Under the pieces are notes generated by a model. It ran no database searches. It was not told the DNA's origin and saw nothing but the letters and a program-made list of their open reading frames with translations. Made by a program: the position numbers and the translations under genes. Shown piece after piece: positions 24,964 through 43,982 of a stretch of DNA of 64,000 nt (positions are counted from its first letter, which is position 1; every line of letters begins with the position of its first letter). The DNA is from Chrysomallon squamiferum (Eukaryota; Mollusca; Gastropoda; Neomphalida; Peltospiridae), in assembly GCA_012295275.1 (NCBI GenBank), contig CM022669.1, positions 2,519,640 to 2,583,639 of the forward strand. The letters are read 5' to 3'.

Positions 24964-26399
24964 TGTGTCTGTGTATATTTAACACAGCTTAAAATAAATG
25001 TTAATGAATATTCATTATCTCTGAAATTAAAAAAAACCTAATAAGTTTTAACAGATACATTCATTGTATACTGTTGTCACTGAACCAGTAAGACAATTGT
25101 ATTATAAAAACAAATGTCAGTAAGCTACAAGAAACTGATGTTAACAACTGGGTTTTTTTCATCACAGTATTATTTATCTCTGTTGTATTATATGTGTTTA
25201 TATATCCTTAATGTGTCATGTGTAATTATATTAATAAAAATTGGCCTGTCTGATTTTCTTTTGTGTTGTTTTTCTTTAGTTATCATAGTTTTGAATTAAT
25301 GAACAATACACATATAACTATCACTGAAGACGTCATATGATGGCCATGCAGCAATATGTAGTCTATAATGTATAGTTTATGTTATATAAATTCATATTAA
25401 ATTTATTTTATATCAATTTTTTCTCAGGACATTTCAGTCAGTTTCACCTATGTCGTGGTAATGGCCCAAAAATTACAGAATGATAAGAGGCACATTTATT
25501 GTGGTAGTATAATTTTAAAGAAGTAAATGTTGAATCAATATATGCTAACCAATAACTCAACATAATTTATTATTAATGGTGCAGTTATCTGTAGTAATAT
25601 GATAATTTTACAGTTAAGGGATTTTTAAATAAAACCTTAAAATATCACGACAGATAAAGCATCTACTGAAATTATTTTGATGAGAGAGATAACATAAAAT
25701 AAGCCAGGGAATCAGTATGTAAGGATTAAAATGTTTTAATAATATCTTTTCAAGCACGACGATTTAATTAATTTATATTTGGTATATTTCTACATAACCT
25801 TTTTGGTTCTTATCAAATTTTCACACGAACGGTCATTTATATCTAAGTGTGCGCTCAGTTTAATTAAAGTTTATCACTATGTAAAAATGAAAGTCGCTGA
25901 TAAAACTTCATAACTAGCATAATTAAAGTATAATAACGTAAATAACGTAAATAATTAATAATTAAAATGTCCAATAATATAATGAATATTATCAGAAGTA
26001 ATTTCTTCCGATAGTACCTGTTAGAAGCAGGTCGCGTATGCAGGGAGCTAACCGCAAAATGAAGGTGGTTCGTCAATTTGGCGAAGTTATTTACCGGCAT
26101 TTTTTTAATAAGATGTTCAAATTTATCAGTTTTGCGTGTCATTCGTTCGATTATAAAATTTTGTTCCTTTGACCGTTCAAAAAATTTGCTTCTTTTGAAC
26201 AATATTTATTTGATTATTCTAAATTGTTGAAAGCACTCTGAATAATTACTATAATTATCTTGAAACTTTCGTTTGATTATCTTGAACATCAAAGGAAATA
26301 CTGAATGTTTTTTAGCCATTCTTTCATTGCTAAATCACAGAGATTAGTCCATTCTTGACGTTGTGAGAGCACATGTATGTCTCAGTTACCCAAAGAGCT
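23077..26399. other. AT-rich intergenic region, no gene supported
   Basis: Contains a (GT)14 microsatellite at about 24931-24958 and scattered poly(A)-like hexamers. A minus-strand open frame (25864-26202) and an exon-like plus-strand segment near 25434-25465 were examined; neither could be joined to anything. Confidence 0.45.
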
Positions 26400-28745
26400 T
26401 TACAGGGGACAGGGAAGTATAGCTACTGGTAAGACAAAAACAAGAACAACAAAAAGCCACCCCCACCAACATTAATGCACTGAAAGAGTTTCAAACAAGA
26501 AGACAGAGTTTCAGTATTTTATGCATGAAAACCAGATCAAAATCTGTTGCATCCAAGAACCTATCTCAAAGAATCGAGCTTCAAGATCAGAATCTGCACT
26601 GATGGTGTCTATGGAGTCACTAGCCGAGAAACAGACCTAACCGTAAGTGATAGCATAATCCATACAGCGTCACAGCTCCCAGGATGGAACTATAAGAAAG
26701 CCAAATGGCAACTTTTCAGGTGTTGCACAAATGAGCTGACCAAAGATACTGAAGTCTAGATAAGGGACAACCTCCAGCATATATATGAAGAGGAATCTTG
26801 TCAGTGTATGCCCCTTACTGGAATGAAAAAATTCAAATGAAACACGATGAATTGACCCGAGTGAGGGAAGAAGCAGACCGAGCCAAAACAACAACCAAAA
26901 GCCGTATATCTGAGAACTAGTCCTGAATCCAAACGAAAAAGTTTCAGAGACAAAACTGTAGCAACTCAACCTTGATAAATTATGGAAAATTATAAAACAA
27001 CTAAATGAGGAAGAATCTCATGCACAGAAGATCACTACAGTTGAGGATGGAAATATACTCACAGGTAAGAAATCGGATGACCTTTTAACAATACCTATGC
27101 CAAGAAATGTGGCACTGCCATCACAACAACTCAGATGAAAGAAGCACAAAGGAAACAAAAAGAAATGGTAAGTCCAAGAATCCATGACGAATAGTATAAC
27201 TCTATCAGAACTTGAAAAGCTTTACGGAATTGCTAAAGAAATGCTGAAACACCTAGGCAATACTGCACATTCAATATGCTGGAAATGTTCAACCTAAGCT
27301 TGTGTGAAGGCGAGGTGCCACAAATCTGGAAATTGGCGGTCATGATACCCATACTGAAAACTGGTAAGGAGAAACAAAAGGCAAGCAGCTACAAGCCCAC
27401 CTAACTCACTAACTTTGTCTGTAAAACCATAGAGCGCATCGTCAACCATCGGCTTCAAAAATTCATTAACAGTGAGAACATCATCAATCAATAACAGGCA
27501 GGATTTAGGCAATTCCGCAACACAGTCGTTTTACAAGTAATCGAAGATATTTTCCAAGCACAGAAGCTTGTTTTTGCCTCATTCATTGATCTGCAAAAGG
27601 CCTTTGACAAGGTCTGGAAAGATGGCTAGCAAAGCTACAGAAAAGCAGTATGTGTGACAACATGCACCTGGTCACACAAATACCAAAGGTGACATATGCA
27701 GTTTTATGATCGAGTTTTGTGGTGCTCGGGGCAGTATACAACTACAACAACATATCGCATGCAACTTGCCCTTGTCATTATTACATCTTGGACTAGAAAT
27801 TGAGATATAAGCGTCAACAAAGACAAATCAACTGCAACTTTCTTCTCACTCTCCACAAACCAGGAAGCAGGTAATTTAAAACTTGATGACACCCCTCTCT
27901 AGGATGAGAACACTTGGTGGTCACTTTCGACAAGATGCAGACCTGGAAATCGCAAGTGGAGAAAGCTGATGCCAAAGCTCGAAGAAAATTGCCATAACGA
28001 GGAAATTAGCTGGCACCAAATGGGGTGCAGATCATAACCTCCTGAATAGAGTATGTCTACGAGCGATCAGACCACATCTTGAGTATGCAGCCAGTGCATG
28101 GTCAACAACAACAGCAAAGTCACATCAACAAAAACTAGACAGGGTTAAAAACCAAGCACTCAGGATAATAAATGGAGCAATAAGGTCAACCCGTTTTGAA
28201 AAAAATGAACAGCTGATTGTATTGTACCCCTCAACAAGCGCAGGCAATCAACGCTAATGATACGATCCAGAAAGTTCAAGTCTTTGCCACAGCACCCAAT
28301 GAACAACATAATAAATAACTATTCCTACAACAGACTCAAAAGAACTAGCTTTCAAAAACTGAGTAAATCACTTCTCCTGTCAGCTGCATCCCACCCTGGG
28401 AATCAATATTGGACATGTAAAGGCCTACACAGTGGTCCAACACCTCACTCCTGGAGAGGAAAATAATATGCCATAAAAACGAGCTCTGATACTAGCCATG
28501 ATTGATGAACATCACCCAGAGACACCATGGACACAGGTATATAATATTTGATCTGCAACAAATACAATGAGAAATGGAGTGGCTGGAATATACATCATGA
28601 ATCCTCGTAGCTACCGAGAGAAGGCAAATTTTATTACAGGGAAAACACTGCACAAATTATACTGCAGAGGATGATGCACTCGTTCCTGCTGCCAACATTG
28701 AAACAATAGAAACAACTGAAGCATATTGTTAATTCGACGTCATGT
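26400..28745 (+). mobile_element. Decayed non-LTR retrotransposon (LINE) with endonuclease, reverse transcriptase and RNase H remnants
   Basis: Pieces of a LINE ORF2 can be read across all three plus frames with many stops and shifts. About 26500-26600 matches the start of an AP-endonuclease domain (IKICCIQEP). About 27270-27620 is reverse transcriptase: EGEVPQIWKLAVMIPILK, then AGFR, then FIDLQKAFDKVW. About 27800-28230 is the post-RT region (NKDKSTATFFSLS, then RPHLEYAASAWSTTTAKS). About 28490-28700 is an RNase H start (TPWTQVY, then SATNTMRNGVAGIYI). The presence of RNase H and the post-RT wording suggest a Jockey/I-type group rather than RTE; that is inference. The local base composition is less AT-rich than its surroundings. 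It is clearly dead. Both ends are approximate, and no target-site duplication or poly(A) tail was recognised. Confidence 0.85.
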
Positions 28746-28845
28746 GGATGCTTGTTAAAAATTGTACAACCCAGATTACGTTTTCTAAAGTATGAACCGA
28801 CACCTATCTTCTTTCGCCCTTTTGCGCATACAAACTGCTCCCCTA

Positions 28846-28848
28846 TAT

Positions 28849-28893
<45 letters not shown>
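28846..28893. repeat. (TACA)n/(TA)n microsatellite
   Basis: About five TACA units run into a TA run, just past the LINE remnant and 500 bases upstream of IDH3A. It could have grown from the LINE's 3' tail. Confidence 0.75.
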
Positions 28894-29391
28894 AAATGGA
28901 TGTTATCAGTATAATTAAATGCTTCTTTCTTATATGTCATACAATGCTCATAAATTACATCCATATTTGAATAATTTTCATACTTATACACTGGTTAACT
29001 ACAAAATACTGTTATGGCGTGCATATATGCATTTGTGTGAGTTTTATGAATATTTTTATAATTAATGTTACAGGCTTATTTTTCAAACTTTACATTTCCT
29101 TTTTTTATCTTCTCTTTATTGTTTTCTTTCTTATTGATCATTTCCCGAAAAACAAATAATGAATATTTTCCAGTTAAATATACCAGTATAAGGATTAGTA
29201 ATTGTAATATTATATCATATTATATTATATTATTATATTAACTGCACTGTTCGCATTATCAAATTAATTTAAACTTTCAGTTTCTTATATTGTTTTTCGA
29301 GTAGGCTAAAAATGCATTTTCAGAAATCTCAAGTGAAAAAGACGGAAAAGCCAGCAATAGAATAAGGTCATCCACCAAGGACAAGGTCACA

Positions 29392-34610
<5,219 letters not shown>

Positions 34611-37600
34611 TTGTGACTTTGCTATTAGTTAGATTTTATAAAAAAAAAAATGTTATTATTATGTGTAGCCATCTTTCAAAAAAAAAAGGAATAGAACATT
34701 GAGAAAGATATGACAAGTGATTATTTATTTTTACAAAGCATGTACAGATTTTTTGGCACAAAGTGTTCCTGTTAAATATTTCTGATAGCACAGATATAAT
34801 GTTTTCCCACTCTGTTTCTAGTCACCAGTTTTGATGTTTAACAATTAGATTTAACATGGCCCAAAGAAAGGCATTGGTGTGACTGTTAACTGTTTAAATG
34901 TAAAGATTTATCAGTGTTTTAAATGTGACGGTGATCTTCATTTTGAAAGAGATGTAGAATCTTCTGTGTTGGTTGTAACTTTTCAGTGAATACAAAATGA
35001 GTAATAAACAGACTAACATATCACAGATGACTGGCAACAATTGATCCATAACACAACAGTTAAACAGCAAGAAATGTACAGACTAATATCACATACAACT
35101 GGCAACATACTAAGGACTGTCAAATCTGTAATTAAAATAATATATACTGAGGTATATGCTAAATGTTTTAGTAATTAATGTTGACACTGAAGGAAGTACA
35201 GAATATACTAATACTATGTTAATACAATTTAAATAATTCATAGTACAACTGATTAAATCCTTAACACTACTGACAGTTTTAAGAAAAAGTCACATTAATG
35301 CTTGGCTTAGATAATGATACATATTTATGTCTACTGTTTGCATGGATGTGTGATTCAATCCCAAGAACTGTTCTTCCTTTAACTAACATAGAATATCATA
35401 TTTTCAAAATTTCAAAATACAATACTGATATTAAACCTGTTGTTTATGTTATTACAGCTTACAGTGATTATCTATATAACTCAGATATTGTTTTTGAATT
35501 TATATGCTTTGTGTTGCTATATGTATTATTTCAAAAGATAAGTGTAAAAATTGTGATATAAATAAGATATTTACCCTCCAGTTATACAGATCTGAATTAT
35601 ATTGACAATATTAATAATGCAGGTTTGGGTTGTTTTTGTTTATTTATTTAATAGATTAATAATTTTCATAATTGTTATTAGATGTAATTATGAATTTTTA
35701 AATTAAAAAAAGTTCCTTTTAATGAATGACTCTTCAGTTTTATTACTTTTAAAATTATCTCAGATCTGACTTTTTGGTTTTGTTTTGACTGTTGTCTACT
35801 TACATAATTTGTACATTTTTTATTATTATTTTGTGTAAATATTACATGAGATGTTTTTCTAGATGTGTAAATATTTTTGCCTAAAAGTTTTAATATTGTG
35901 TTCTGAAAAAAAAACACTCATGAAATATACAGCTTTTTTATATTTACACTTGTTTTATTGTAGTTTTTGTACTTATAAATTATCATTTTCCTCATGTCTG
36001 TTTATGTTTTATTAAAAATATTTTATTGTACATTATTTGTACATTTTAGTTTTGCTATTTAATTTTGTATTTATCTTTTATTTTACAACTTTGTTATGTT
36101 GTTCGCTTTAATGTTGTATTTTTAAATTTTCAAATACTACAGAAGTTGAGATGTATTTTTTCACAATCATGATGTAACCAACTGCTTCAGTTATGACAAG
36201 TCTATTACCTTATTTTTAATATCATTTTTATATGAAAATTCATCATTATGATATATAAATATTTACTTTGACATATTTTTACAAATTGTAATTCTTTTCT
36301 CAATTTACCAAGTCAGCAATACCTGGCAAACATTTGTAATATAAGTACACTCATGTTAAATAATTTTAATACATATACAAACTATTTTAATCAGTGCTTT
36401 TCACATAATTGTAGTTATAATTATAATTATCAAGATACACATTTTCTTTTGCTGATATCATGAAGATTAAATTACATTTCGATCTTTAACCAGTCTTCAG
36501 TTAAAATAAAGAATTATAATAAAGCCACAAGCCTTTGAGACCTGTTATTTTTATTTGATTATTTGACTTATTAGAACAAAAGTTGTTTTATCAGCTTGAG
36601 AAACAGTCAGATTTAGTTAAAATCAGTTCATGTGACATATCTTGTGATTGTTTATCCACTAGATTATTTTGAGTTAAATAACAATATCCATTCATTCAAT
36701 GTTTTAAAAAAATTGTATTTCTTACTTTGGTGTCATTGTGATACATTTTTTATCCTGTGTTTGCCAGCAGTTTTTATTTATGTATCTTTGTTATTGTTAT
36801 TTTATTATATGAAATATAATAAATTTCAGATTAATGCACGCACAAAAATTGTTCGAGAATTTTTTTTTTTTTTTTTATATTTATATATATATATTATGGT
36901 GTTCTGAAAGTTATAAATTTAAAAACAGTGACAAAAAACCTTATAGAAAATATATTTTATGTTGAAATGTGGACAGTAATTTATTATATTTGTAATAAAT
37001 AATGCTATACATTTTTCATAAAATTGTTTTTGTAAAGAACAAATAATTTATTGTCGATATATGCATCTTATTTAGAAATTGGCATTATTTTAAAATTCAG
37101 ATTTTTTTTACAATATTAATGTTAAATATTGATTGGTTACTCTGGAAGTGTATGAATCAATGAGAAAAAGAAGCTATACTAATTAAGATTTGTGTCTTTG
37201 TTAAGAAAGGTTGTTAAATAAAAAAATAAAATAAAAATTTATTAGGGGAGTAGGTCTATATGCACATACTGAGATGTAAAACTTGGACAAAACATTCATC
37301 TGTATTATAGAAAGTTAATATTGAAAGATAATAATTTTAATAAATCGGAGGTAAAGAACAGGAAACCACACATTACGTAATAGTTCGCCGAATTACTGAT
37401 AAACAGCGGACTTTACACGCAACATGACTGTGACGTCAACGTTTCCATGCAGTAACTACTGACCTGTCACTTAGGATACGTTCACAGACACTGAGGTGAT
37501 TCCCACTTGTTTAAAACATTTAATTAATTTAATTTTGTCCCATTCTTTGAAGATACTAATTATAGCAGCGTCACTTCAGAGTATAATTTTCCGAGGAAAA

Positions 37601-38369
37601 TGTTTGAAGAGTAATTATCAAGTATATAGTATAGATAAATGGAAACACGGTTTGTATTTACGTTTGTAACCATCTTATCAACGATTATGCTAAATATCAA
37701 AATAATTCAGAATTTAAAACGAAATTAAATCATTTTAGATGGATTATTAGCAATTATTTTACTACAAACAACAGGTAGGCGGTTATTCAGTACCTAAATA
37801 TCCAAAGCAGTTTGAATTGTAGGAGTGAGCTGTAGCCCGCGTTCTGCTTAGAGTGAGTGTGATAGATTGCAAAGGAAGAAGGAAGAAATATTTCAATGAC
37901 GCATTTTTAATCAGTGATATATAACATACATAAGGTTAAGGATGACACAAATCAGAAGCAGCAGAAAAGCACAGATTTATTTAATAAATTACCTTTTTCG
38001 AATAGCAGCATGGGATATTTTACATGCGTCGTGTCGCCGTTAAAGCATGTACCACGGCTTTTTGGAAAATCGGAGAGCTACAGCCTGACGCCTGAGAGAT
38101 CGTAAGATCAATCCTTAGTTATCATACTTTCCTTTTTTATGTGAAACATTATCTTATAACGTTAATATAAAATAGTTTCGTTTTATAAATATTCTTTTTT
38201 TTTTTTTTAAAGTTACGAATTCAGTGTGAACTGCGTAGTTTCTAATTATGATTAATTTGGAATACAAACGCGACCGCGCACCTTTTAAAGATAATGCCCT
38301 GCTCTCTCGTCATAACATCCTAATACCACGCTAGGCACACTGGGATATAACTAATTATTGATACATATA
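34611..38369. other. IDH3A 3' UTR and intergenic region
   Basis: AT-rich, with no coding exon supported. Possible AATAAA signals occur at 35003-35008 and about 36519. From about 37370 to 38110 the sequence is richer in CG dinucleotides and includes a palindromic CRE, so an alternative promoter or first exon of the downstream TNFAIP8-like gene is possible here. The open frame at 37914-38105 ends in a donor-like GAGATC/GTAAGATC, but its phase does not fit the TNFAIP8 coding exon. Confidence 0.4.
37431..37438. promoter_or_regulatory. Palindromic CRE (TGACGTCA)
   Basis: An exact CREB/ATF consensus in a CpG-richer patch downstream of IDH3A, about 2 kb before a second such site at 39425. It may belong to an upstream promoter of the TNFAIP8-like gene; this is inference. 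Confidence 0.3.
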
Positions 38370-38881
38370 CAGTGGAACCTTGGTTACGAACGCCTCGAAG
38401 CACGAACAAATCGAACCGTGATTTTGGGCAATTTTTGTCTCGGTTTACGAACAATGTCGCGCGTTACCAACTACAACGACAAGCTTTCTTTTGATGTCAT
38501 CATCTAGGAAAGAAAAGAACAGATGTCAAAATAAGGATTACAGGCATGTACTATAGCAAATATATATATATGAATTAGGGCCTTTAGTCTTTGATACGCA
38601 GTTGCAGCGCAGTAACTTTTGAGATTGTGCGGTCGCATTTTTTAAAATGTTGCTGCTTTTATGTGTATATATATTTTTTTAATATACCCTATCCTATATG
38701 GCGCCCAAGAAAACAAAAAGTGAAAGCGATAATTCTGGTGGAAAGTTTAAATGTATCACAGTAGAGGTTAAGTAAGAAATAATTGCAAAACATAAGAGTG
38801 GCCTTCGTGTGTCTGACATCGCTTCGGTTTACGAACGAGTTCTGGAACGAATTAAGTTCGTAACCCGAGGTCCCACTACTG
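38370..38881 (+). mobile_element. pogo/Tigger-type non-autonomous DNA transposon (internal deletion derivative)
   Basis: Starts CAGTGGAACCTTGGTTACGAA and ends in the imperfect inverse TTCGTAACCCGAGGTCCCACTACTG. TA dinucleotides flank both ends (38368-38369 and 38882-38883), as expected for the Tc1/mariner superfamily. Inside, from 38698, a reading frame opens MAPKKTKSESDNSGGKFKC and goes on through ITVEVK, one TAA stop, then EIIAKHKSGLRVSDIA. This is the N-terminal CENP-B-like helix-turn-helix of Tigger/pogo transposases. Right after it the sequence runs into the 3' terminal repeat, so the catalytic domain is deleted. At 512 bp it cannot encode a transposase and would have needed one in trans. 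Confidence 0.85.
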
Positions 38882-38976
38882 TAGGTTTAATTAAAACATC
38901 TATATAAATTTAAAGACGAATGGATACAGAAAACAATTACTGACTGAAATTCAAGTAATATGAACGTCTTTGTTCT

Positions 38977-38977
38977 A

Positions 38978-39043
<66 letters not shown>

Positions 39044-39075
39044 CCACACATACACACACACACAAACACACGCAT
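38977..39075. repeat. (CT)n/(CA)n compound microsatellite
   Basis: A CT run (38977-38992) runs into about 25 CA units and then an imperfect CA-rich tail, between the pogo-type element and the presumed TNFAIP8 promoter. Confidence 0.9.
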
Positions 39076-39299
39076 GTGCGAAAGCAAATATCTTTGAAAG
39101 ACCGTGTATTTAGTGTGTGTCTATTTTAATTTCTGGTGGCGAGAAATTACTGTGCTGAGAAATGTATTAATTTTAATAAGTTAATATAACCGTGAAGCAC
39201 TTAGATGACACGACATATAAAAAAAATTGAAATGCGTATCATCATCATTACTAATGACATTAGGAGAACACAAACAGCGACAGTCACTCTCATCTACGT

Positions 39300-39541
39300 T
39301 GTTGATTAGTCCTGTCCTGATCACAGAGCCGGTGTAAATTTAACCTCGGTGCACACGCAGCTGGATACAAAAGTTAAAAGCTGTGGCATGCCCGCGTTAA
39401 CAAACGGAATGAACTCGTCCAGCCTGACGTCACCCGCAAACTTGGGTGAAGAACGGAAACTTGGCCAAGTGTCGTAGGAGCTTTGTCGCTGAGTATTTGT
39501 TGTGAACAAAAAGGTCGAATTGTTTCAAAATTTTGATGTAG
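39300..39541 (+). promoter_or_regulatory. Presumed promoter and first 5' UTR exon of the TNFAIP8-like gene
   Basis: A GC- and CpG-richer island with an exact CRE (TGACGTCA, 39425-39432), ending in a strong donor (GATGTAG/GTAAGTAC, exon end 39541). A 29-codon upstream frame starts at 39387 (MPALTNGMNSSS) and stops before the donor. No coding phase connects to the TNFAIP8 exon, so this would be non-coding leader, spliced to 51531. Linking it to the gene 12 kb downstream is inference from strand, donor and the absence of another recipient. Confidence 0.4.
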
Positions 39542-41138
39542 GTAAGTACAGTGGCGAATTAGGTTTTTTTTATTGATTTACTGTTTAGTCATACTTCGTA
39601 ATGCGCTAAAAAGAATTTTTCAAATATATTCAAGTCCCGAACTGGGTCGTTAATACAACTTAAAAGAGACAAGTTAAAAGAAAAAATACGTTCGTAACAT
39701 TTTATTGTGTTGGATATCATTTTATTTCAGTGTTGTAAAAACAGTGGATTTTTATTACTGTAAAACTAATTTATAAAATAGTTAATAAGTGGATTTTTCA
39801 TTGTAAAACGTGTAATTATTATATCTGGCAGCCGATTATAAAATAACAATAAATATTATACACCCATCTATAATAACTTAGTATTTGTCAACGGGGAGGG
39901 CTAATGGTATCAGATTATAATTACGTATAAACAGTGTACTTGTCGGTTATGTAAACTAATTATACAAATATATTATAATTGAATACACTATATAAATTAT
40001 CAATTATTTTGTATCTGTTTTCAGAATCGATCTTTATAAATTTCATTATCACATTTACAAATACAGTATCACTTGAGTGGATTTTATTCACACTGATTTT
40101 TCTATATTCACTTTAAAATTCATTTCAGCCATCTGCCTTACTATAACTTCCACAAAATCCTTTAAAAGAACAGTAAGATGTAATTTGCAGTTAATATTGA
40201 TAAAAATAAATAAATGATAATAAATAAATATATAATATTGAAAATAAATAAATATAAAATAATGAAAATAAATAAATATAAAATAATAAAATGATTTCCC
40301 TGTTGAAAATTAGACAGCTGATTACAAAGTAATACTAAATTATTGTTTTATATGTGTATAACTGTGTTTGTTGTTGTTCTCTATTAGAAGGTTTAAGGTA
40401 TTGTATATCACATAGCTGTAACATCATACTGACAACCTATTCATCATTTTACTTGTTTTTACTAACAGTCTGGAATGTTACATAGCTAATTCAGAATAGA
40501 TCAATATTACATCATACATTTGACACTTTCTCACATCCACTAATAGTTGATGCATGACTTCCCTTAACAGACTCAGTAAACCTGGAATTATCTACAACAC
40601 AGTGAATTAATGTATACTGATGTAGATATATAGATTATTGATAGATTATAAATAGAAGGATTATAGATAGATACAGATCATTTGTTTTCAGTAAAGAATT
40701 TTGTCTGATTTGATCCTGATACCTATGAGCCTCAGGGCTTAACTATATCAAACTTAGAATGTTTTAAACACAATATATGAAAGTAGAAAACCAGTAAACA
40801 GTTTTAACAGTGATAACAAATGGCTTACTCAGCATAAATACAATTTCAGCTATACACATAAATACAAGACCAAGTCAGTTTTAATTTAGTTTAACCGTCA
40901 TTATACTAATAATAGACATTAAAAACCCAACTAGTAATAGACAAATAATAAGGCATAATAATCATTTTATGAATACAGACTGATTTTATAAACATGTTTT
41001 GACCTCAGTTCTTTTAAACCTTTTGGTTAATAATAGTGTTGAATAATTTAAATTTGTTTCATAGAATCACGTGAGAAATATAATTACTTTACAATTATTT
41101 ATTTGTAATATACCTTAACTAGTGTACCTTTCAGAAGC

Positions 41139-41176
<38 letters not shown>

Positions 41177-43932
41177 CTTTTATTATTATAATTTAGCGGT
41201 CTGTTCTGTTGGTTTATTTTGAAACTGTACTTTTCTAAATCATCACTGACAGTCCCTTTAACTTCAAAGTGGGAACACATGTAGCAATATGTTGAACTAA
41301 GTATTACAGGAAGGAAACAAAACAGTGTTAAACATCTCTATTCAAATAGATGTGTACTACTTTGTGGCACAGTCTGCATCTGTTCACGTGTATGGTTCTG
41401 TAAAATAAACATTAAATTATGTTTGTGAAATATGTGCACATGGCCAGAACCTACCAGAAGACATGAAAGTGAAGTGTTGCTGCTGTTAATTAAGTGGTAA
41501 AACTTAATTTTCACTAATCAAGTGCTGCTGTAACTAATTAAGTAACAAGAAAATTTACTTGTTCTCGCTGCAGGCCATGAGATATTAATCCTGTTAAAAG
41601 TTGGGCTGCTTCAAAATACATCAACTTCACAATATTTCTCTGTGATCAACTACACACACCATTAGTAGCTGGTATTTGTTTTAATAATAATAATAATAAT
41701 AATAAAATAAAATAATAATAAATTAAACGTCTTAAAGAAATTGAACAATAATTTTATGGAATAATAAATCGAGTTAATATGTCTTTAGAAACTGGTTTTT
41801 ATCCTTTCTAAAATTTATTTTTGTATTGTAATTTTCAGAATATTAGTATTCAGACCATCCAGATAAGTATGGAAGTCAAAGGGAAAATGAATTACTGACT
41901 CAGTATTATTTAGAGTATATGTATACAGACACACACACACACACACAGAAGTGTAATATTAATAAAATTCAGTTGGCACATCAGAAAAACTTCACTGCTA
42001 TTATTTTAAATGTTCAACTTGGTTTCTTCCTCTTTCTCAGTACCAAATTTATCTAAAATGAAACTAATATGTCTTTGTATCATATAATTATGTGCGTGCT
42101 ACTGCATTTTAAATAAATAAAGAAAAAGAGAGCACTTTAATTTTTCTTGGTTCAGTTTTTGAAGTCTAAACAAAAAAATCAAATATTAAAAATCATGATA
42201 CATCTAATGCAATTCCCAAAAAAACCTAGAAAATAATATAAAAAATTATCATGACTGCTGATAGTATGTGTTTCTTAGTTTTCATATCTTGCAGAAATAG
42301 TTTTCATATTTGTAAATACTGTCATTAGTACTGAGAGACAGCTTCAAACATGCAAATAAATCATAAAAGGTGAACTGGATTACTTGTATTTTGTTTTGAA
42401 GATTTGAAATGAAATGCACTAGGTACTCTAAATAAATAATTTGTTTTTGAGAGATGAACTGACAATAACAACTGGAATTGTCAAACTGTACAGATTACAT
42501 TCCTACACTGGACATAAAACCTGTCAGGTGGTCACTATCTGGGTCAGCAGTGGTCATTTTTGTATAGCATTATGAAAATACAGGTAGATTATTCATTTTG
42601 TATAGCATTGTGGAAAAAGGTAGATTTGTAATTTTGTACAGCTTTGTGAAAATGCTGGGATTAATTTTTTAACTTTGTACAGCATTCTGGGAACAATTGT
42701 TACTTACTTTGGTGAATAAGTCTGTAGATTTACTTATTTTTGTTGAGTTATTGATCATCTGATTGATATTATTTTTATGTTATGTTACAGTTTTTCATTG
42801 TTTCAAATTTACTGGAGCATTTTTAGTTAAACCCCCCCAGAAAAGTCTGTTTTCATATTGTATTTTGACTCTTAATTATGTATGACATTATTTTGTTATA
42901 AATAGGTCCTATTTTAATACAGAATTCTTTAATAAGTTACTTCACTTTTTCATGTCACATTCCACAATTACCACAATACCAGTTACTCCTGCTTTTGTGT
43001 AACATTCTTCAGTTTTCCAGTTTTCTAGTGTAGCATTCTGGAATTACAGGTAGCTAGTTATGTAATTTTTATAGCATTCTTCATTTTTAGATCTACTGCA
43101 TTTTTGTATAAATATTCAGTTATAGGCCTTCCCATAGGATTCTGGGATTACAAATGGAACTGTCCAGCTAATAATAGTAAAATAATCAGTCCATCTTTGA
43201 ACAGAGCTGTTTTTCTAACATGGTGTCAAACTTTGGGTTATTGTTTGAATTCTGACATGTAGCTGAATTTGGCCCAGGTATTGAATAATGATTCTTTGTT
43301 TAGAAACATTGGCCTGACCCCTCCAGCAAGTTCAGGTGATATTACTTGAAGGACAATGGTCAGGTACAGTTACAGTTGATAAGAGGTAACTTAAGACTAC
43401 AGTTAATTAACAAAGCTGAACAAGATTGGTCAGTAATTAGAATGTTAGGAGAATGAGTGTCTTGATGTAAATAGACATGTCACCTTCCTAGATTAGCCAG
43501 TATATGTGCATGTTTACATTATTGACATTAATTAAAACAAATAATAATAATTACAGTACTTCTATTATTAGTGGATCTCTGTTAAAAGTAGACTTTATAT
43601 TTTTAATATACACCCCTTTGTTATTGAACCTGTATGAACTCATGCACACACACACACACACATACACACATAATATTCTAGTATTAGATTTCTTTTCATA
43701 TAGGATCTAAAGAGAAAAGTATAGATGGATTTACAAGAAATGGTTTGAATACACAATAAAAACAACAACAAACAATAAGTAGAGACCAGGGACAGGACAA
43801 AATGTAGAAAAAGAGATGTCTGTAGAGGCAAAATTTACAATATACTGCTGTCAAGATAACTAGTAAATATATGTACTAACAGAACACTGCATCTTTATTA
43901 AAAATTAAATAAAATATTTGAAAAAAATGTTT

Positions 43933-43933
<1 letters not shown>

Positions 43934-43978
<45 letters not shown>
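43934..43978. repeat. (CA)n microsatellite
   Basis: An uninterrupted run of about 22 CA units. Confidence 0.92.

Positions 43979-43982
<4 letters not shown>

Noticed and set aside
25864-26202. Minus-strand 112-codon open frame with a possible donor (CTAACAG/GTACTATC) and a basic N-terminus resembling a mitochondrial targeting peptide
   Set aside because: No downstream minus-strand exon with a matching phase and no family resemblance; the second half of the frame is simple AT-rich translation.
37914-38105. 63-codon open frame ending near a donor, considered as an alternative first coding exon of TNFAIP8
   Set aside because: It ends in phase 2 while the coding exon needs one base upstream; joining would hit a stop within a few codons.
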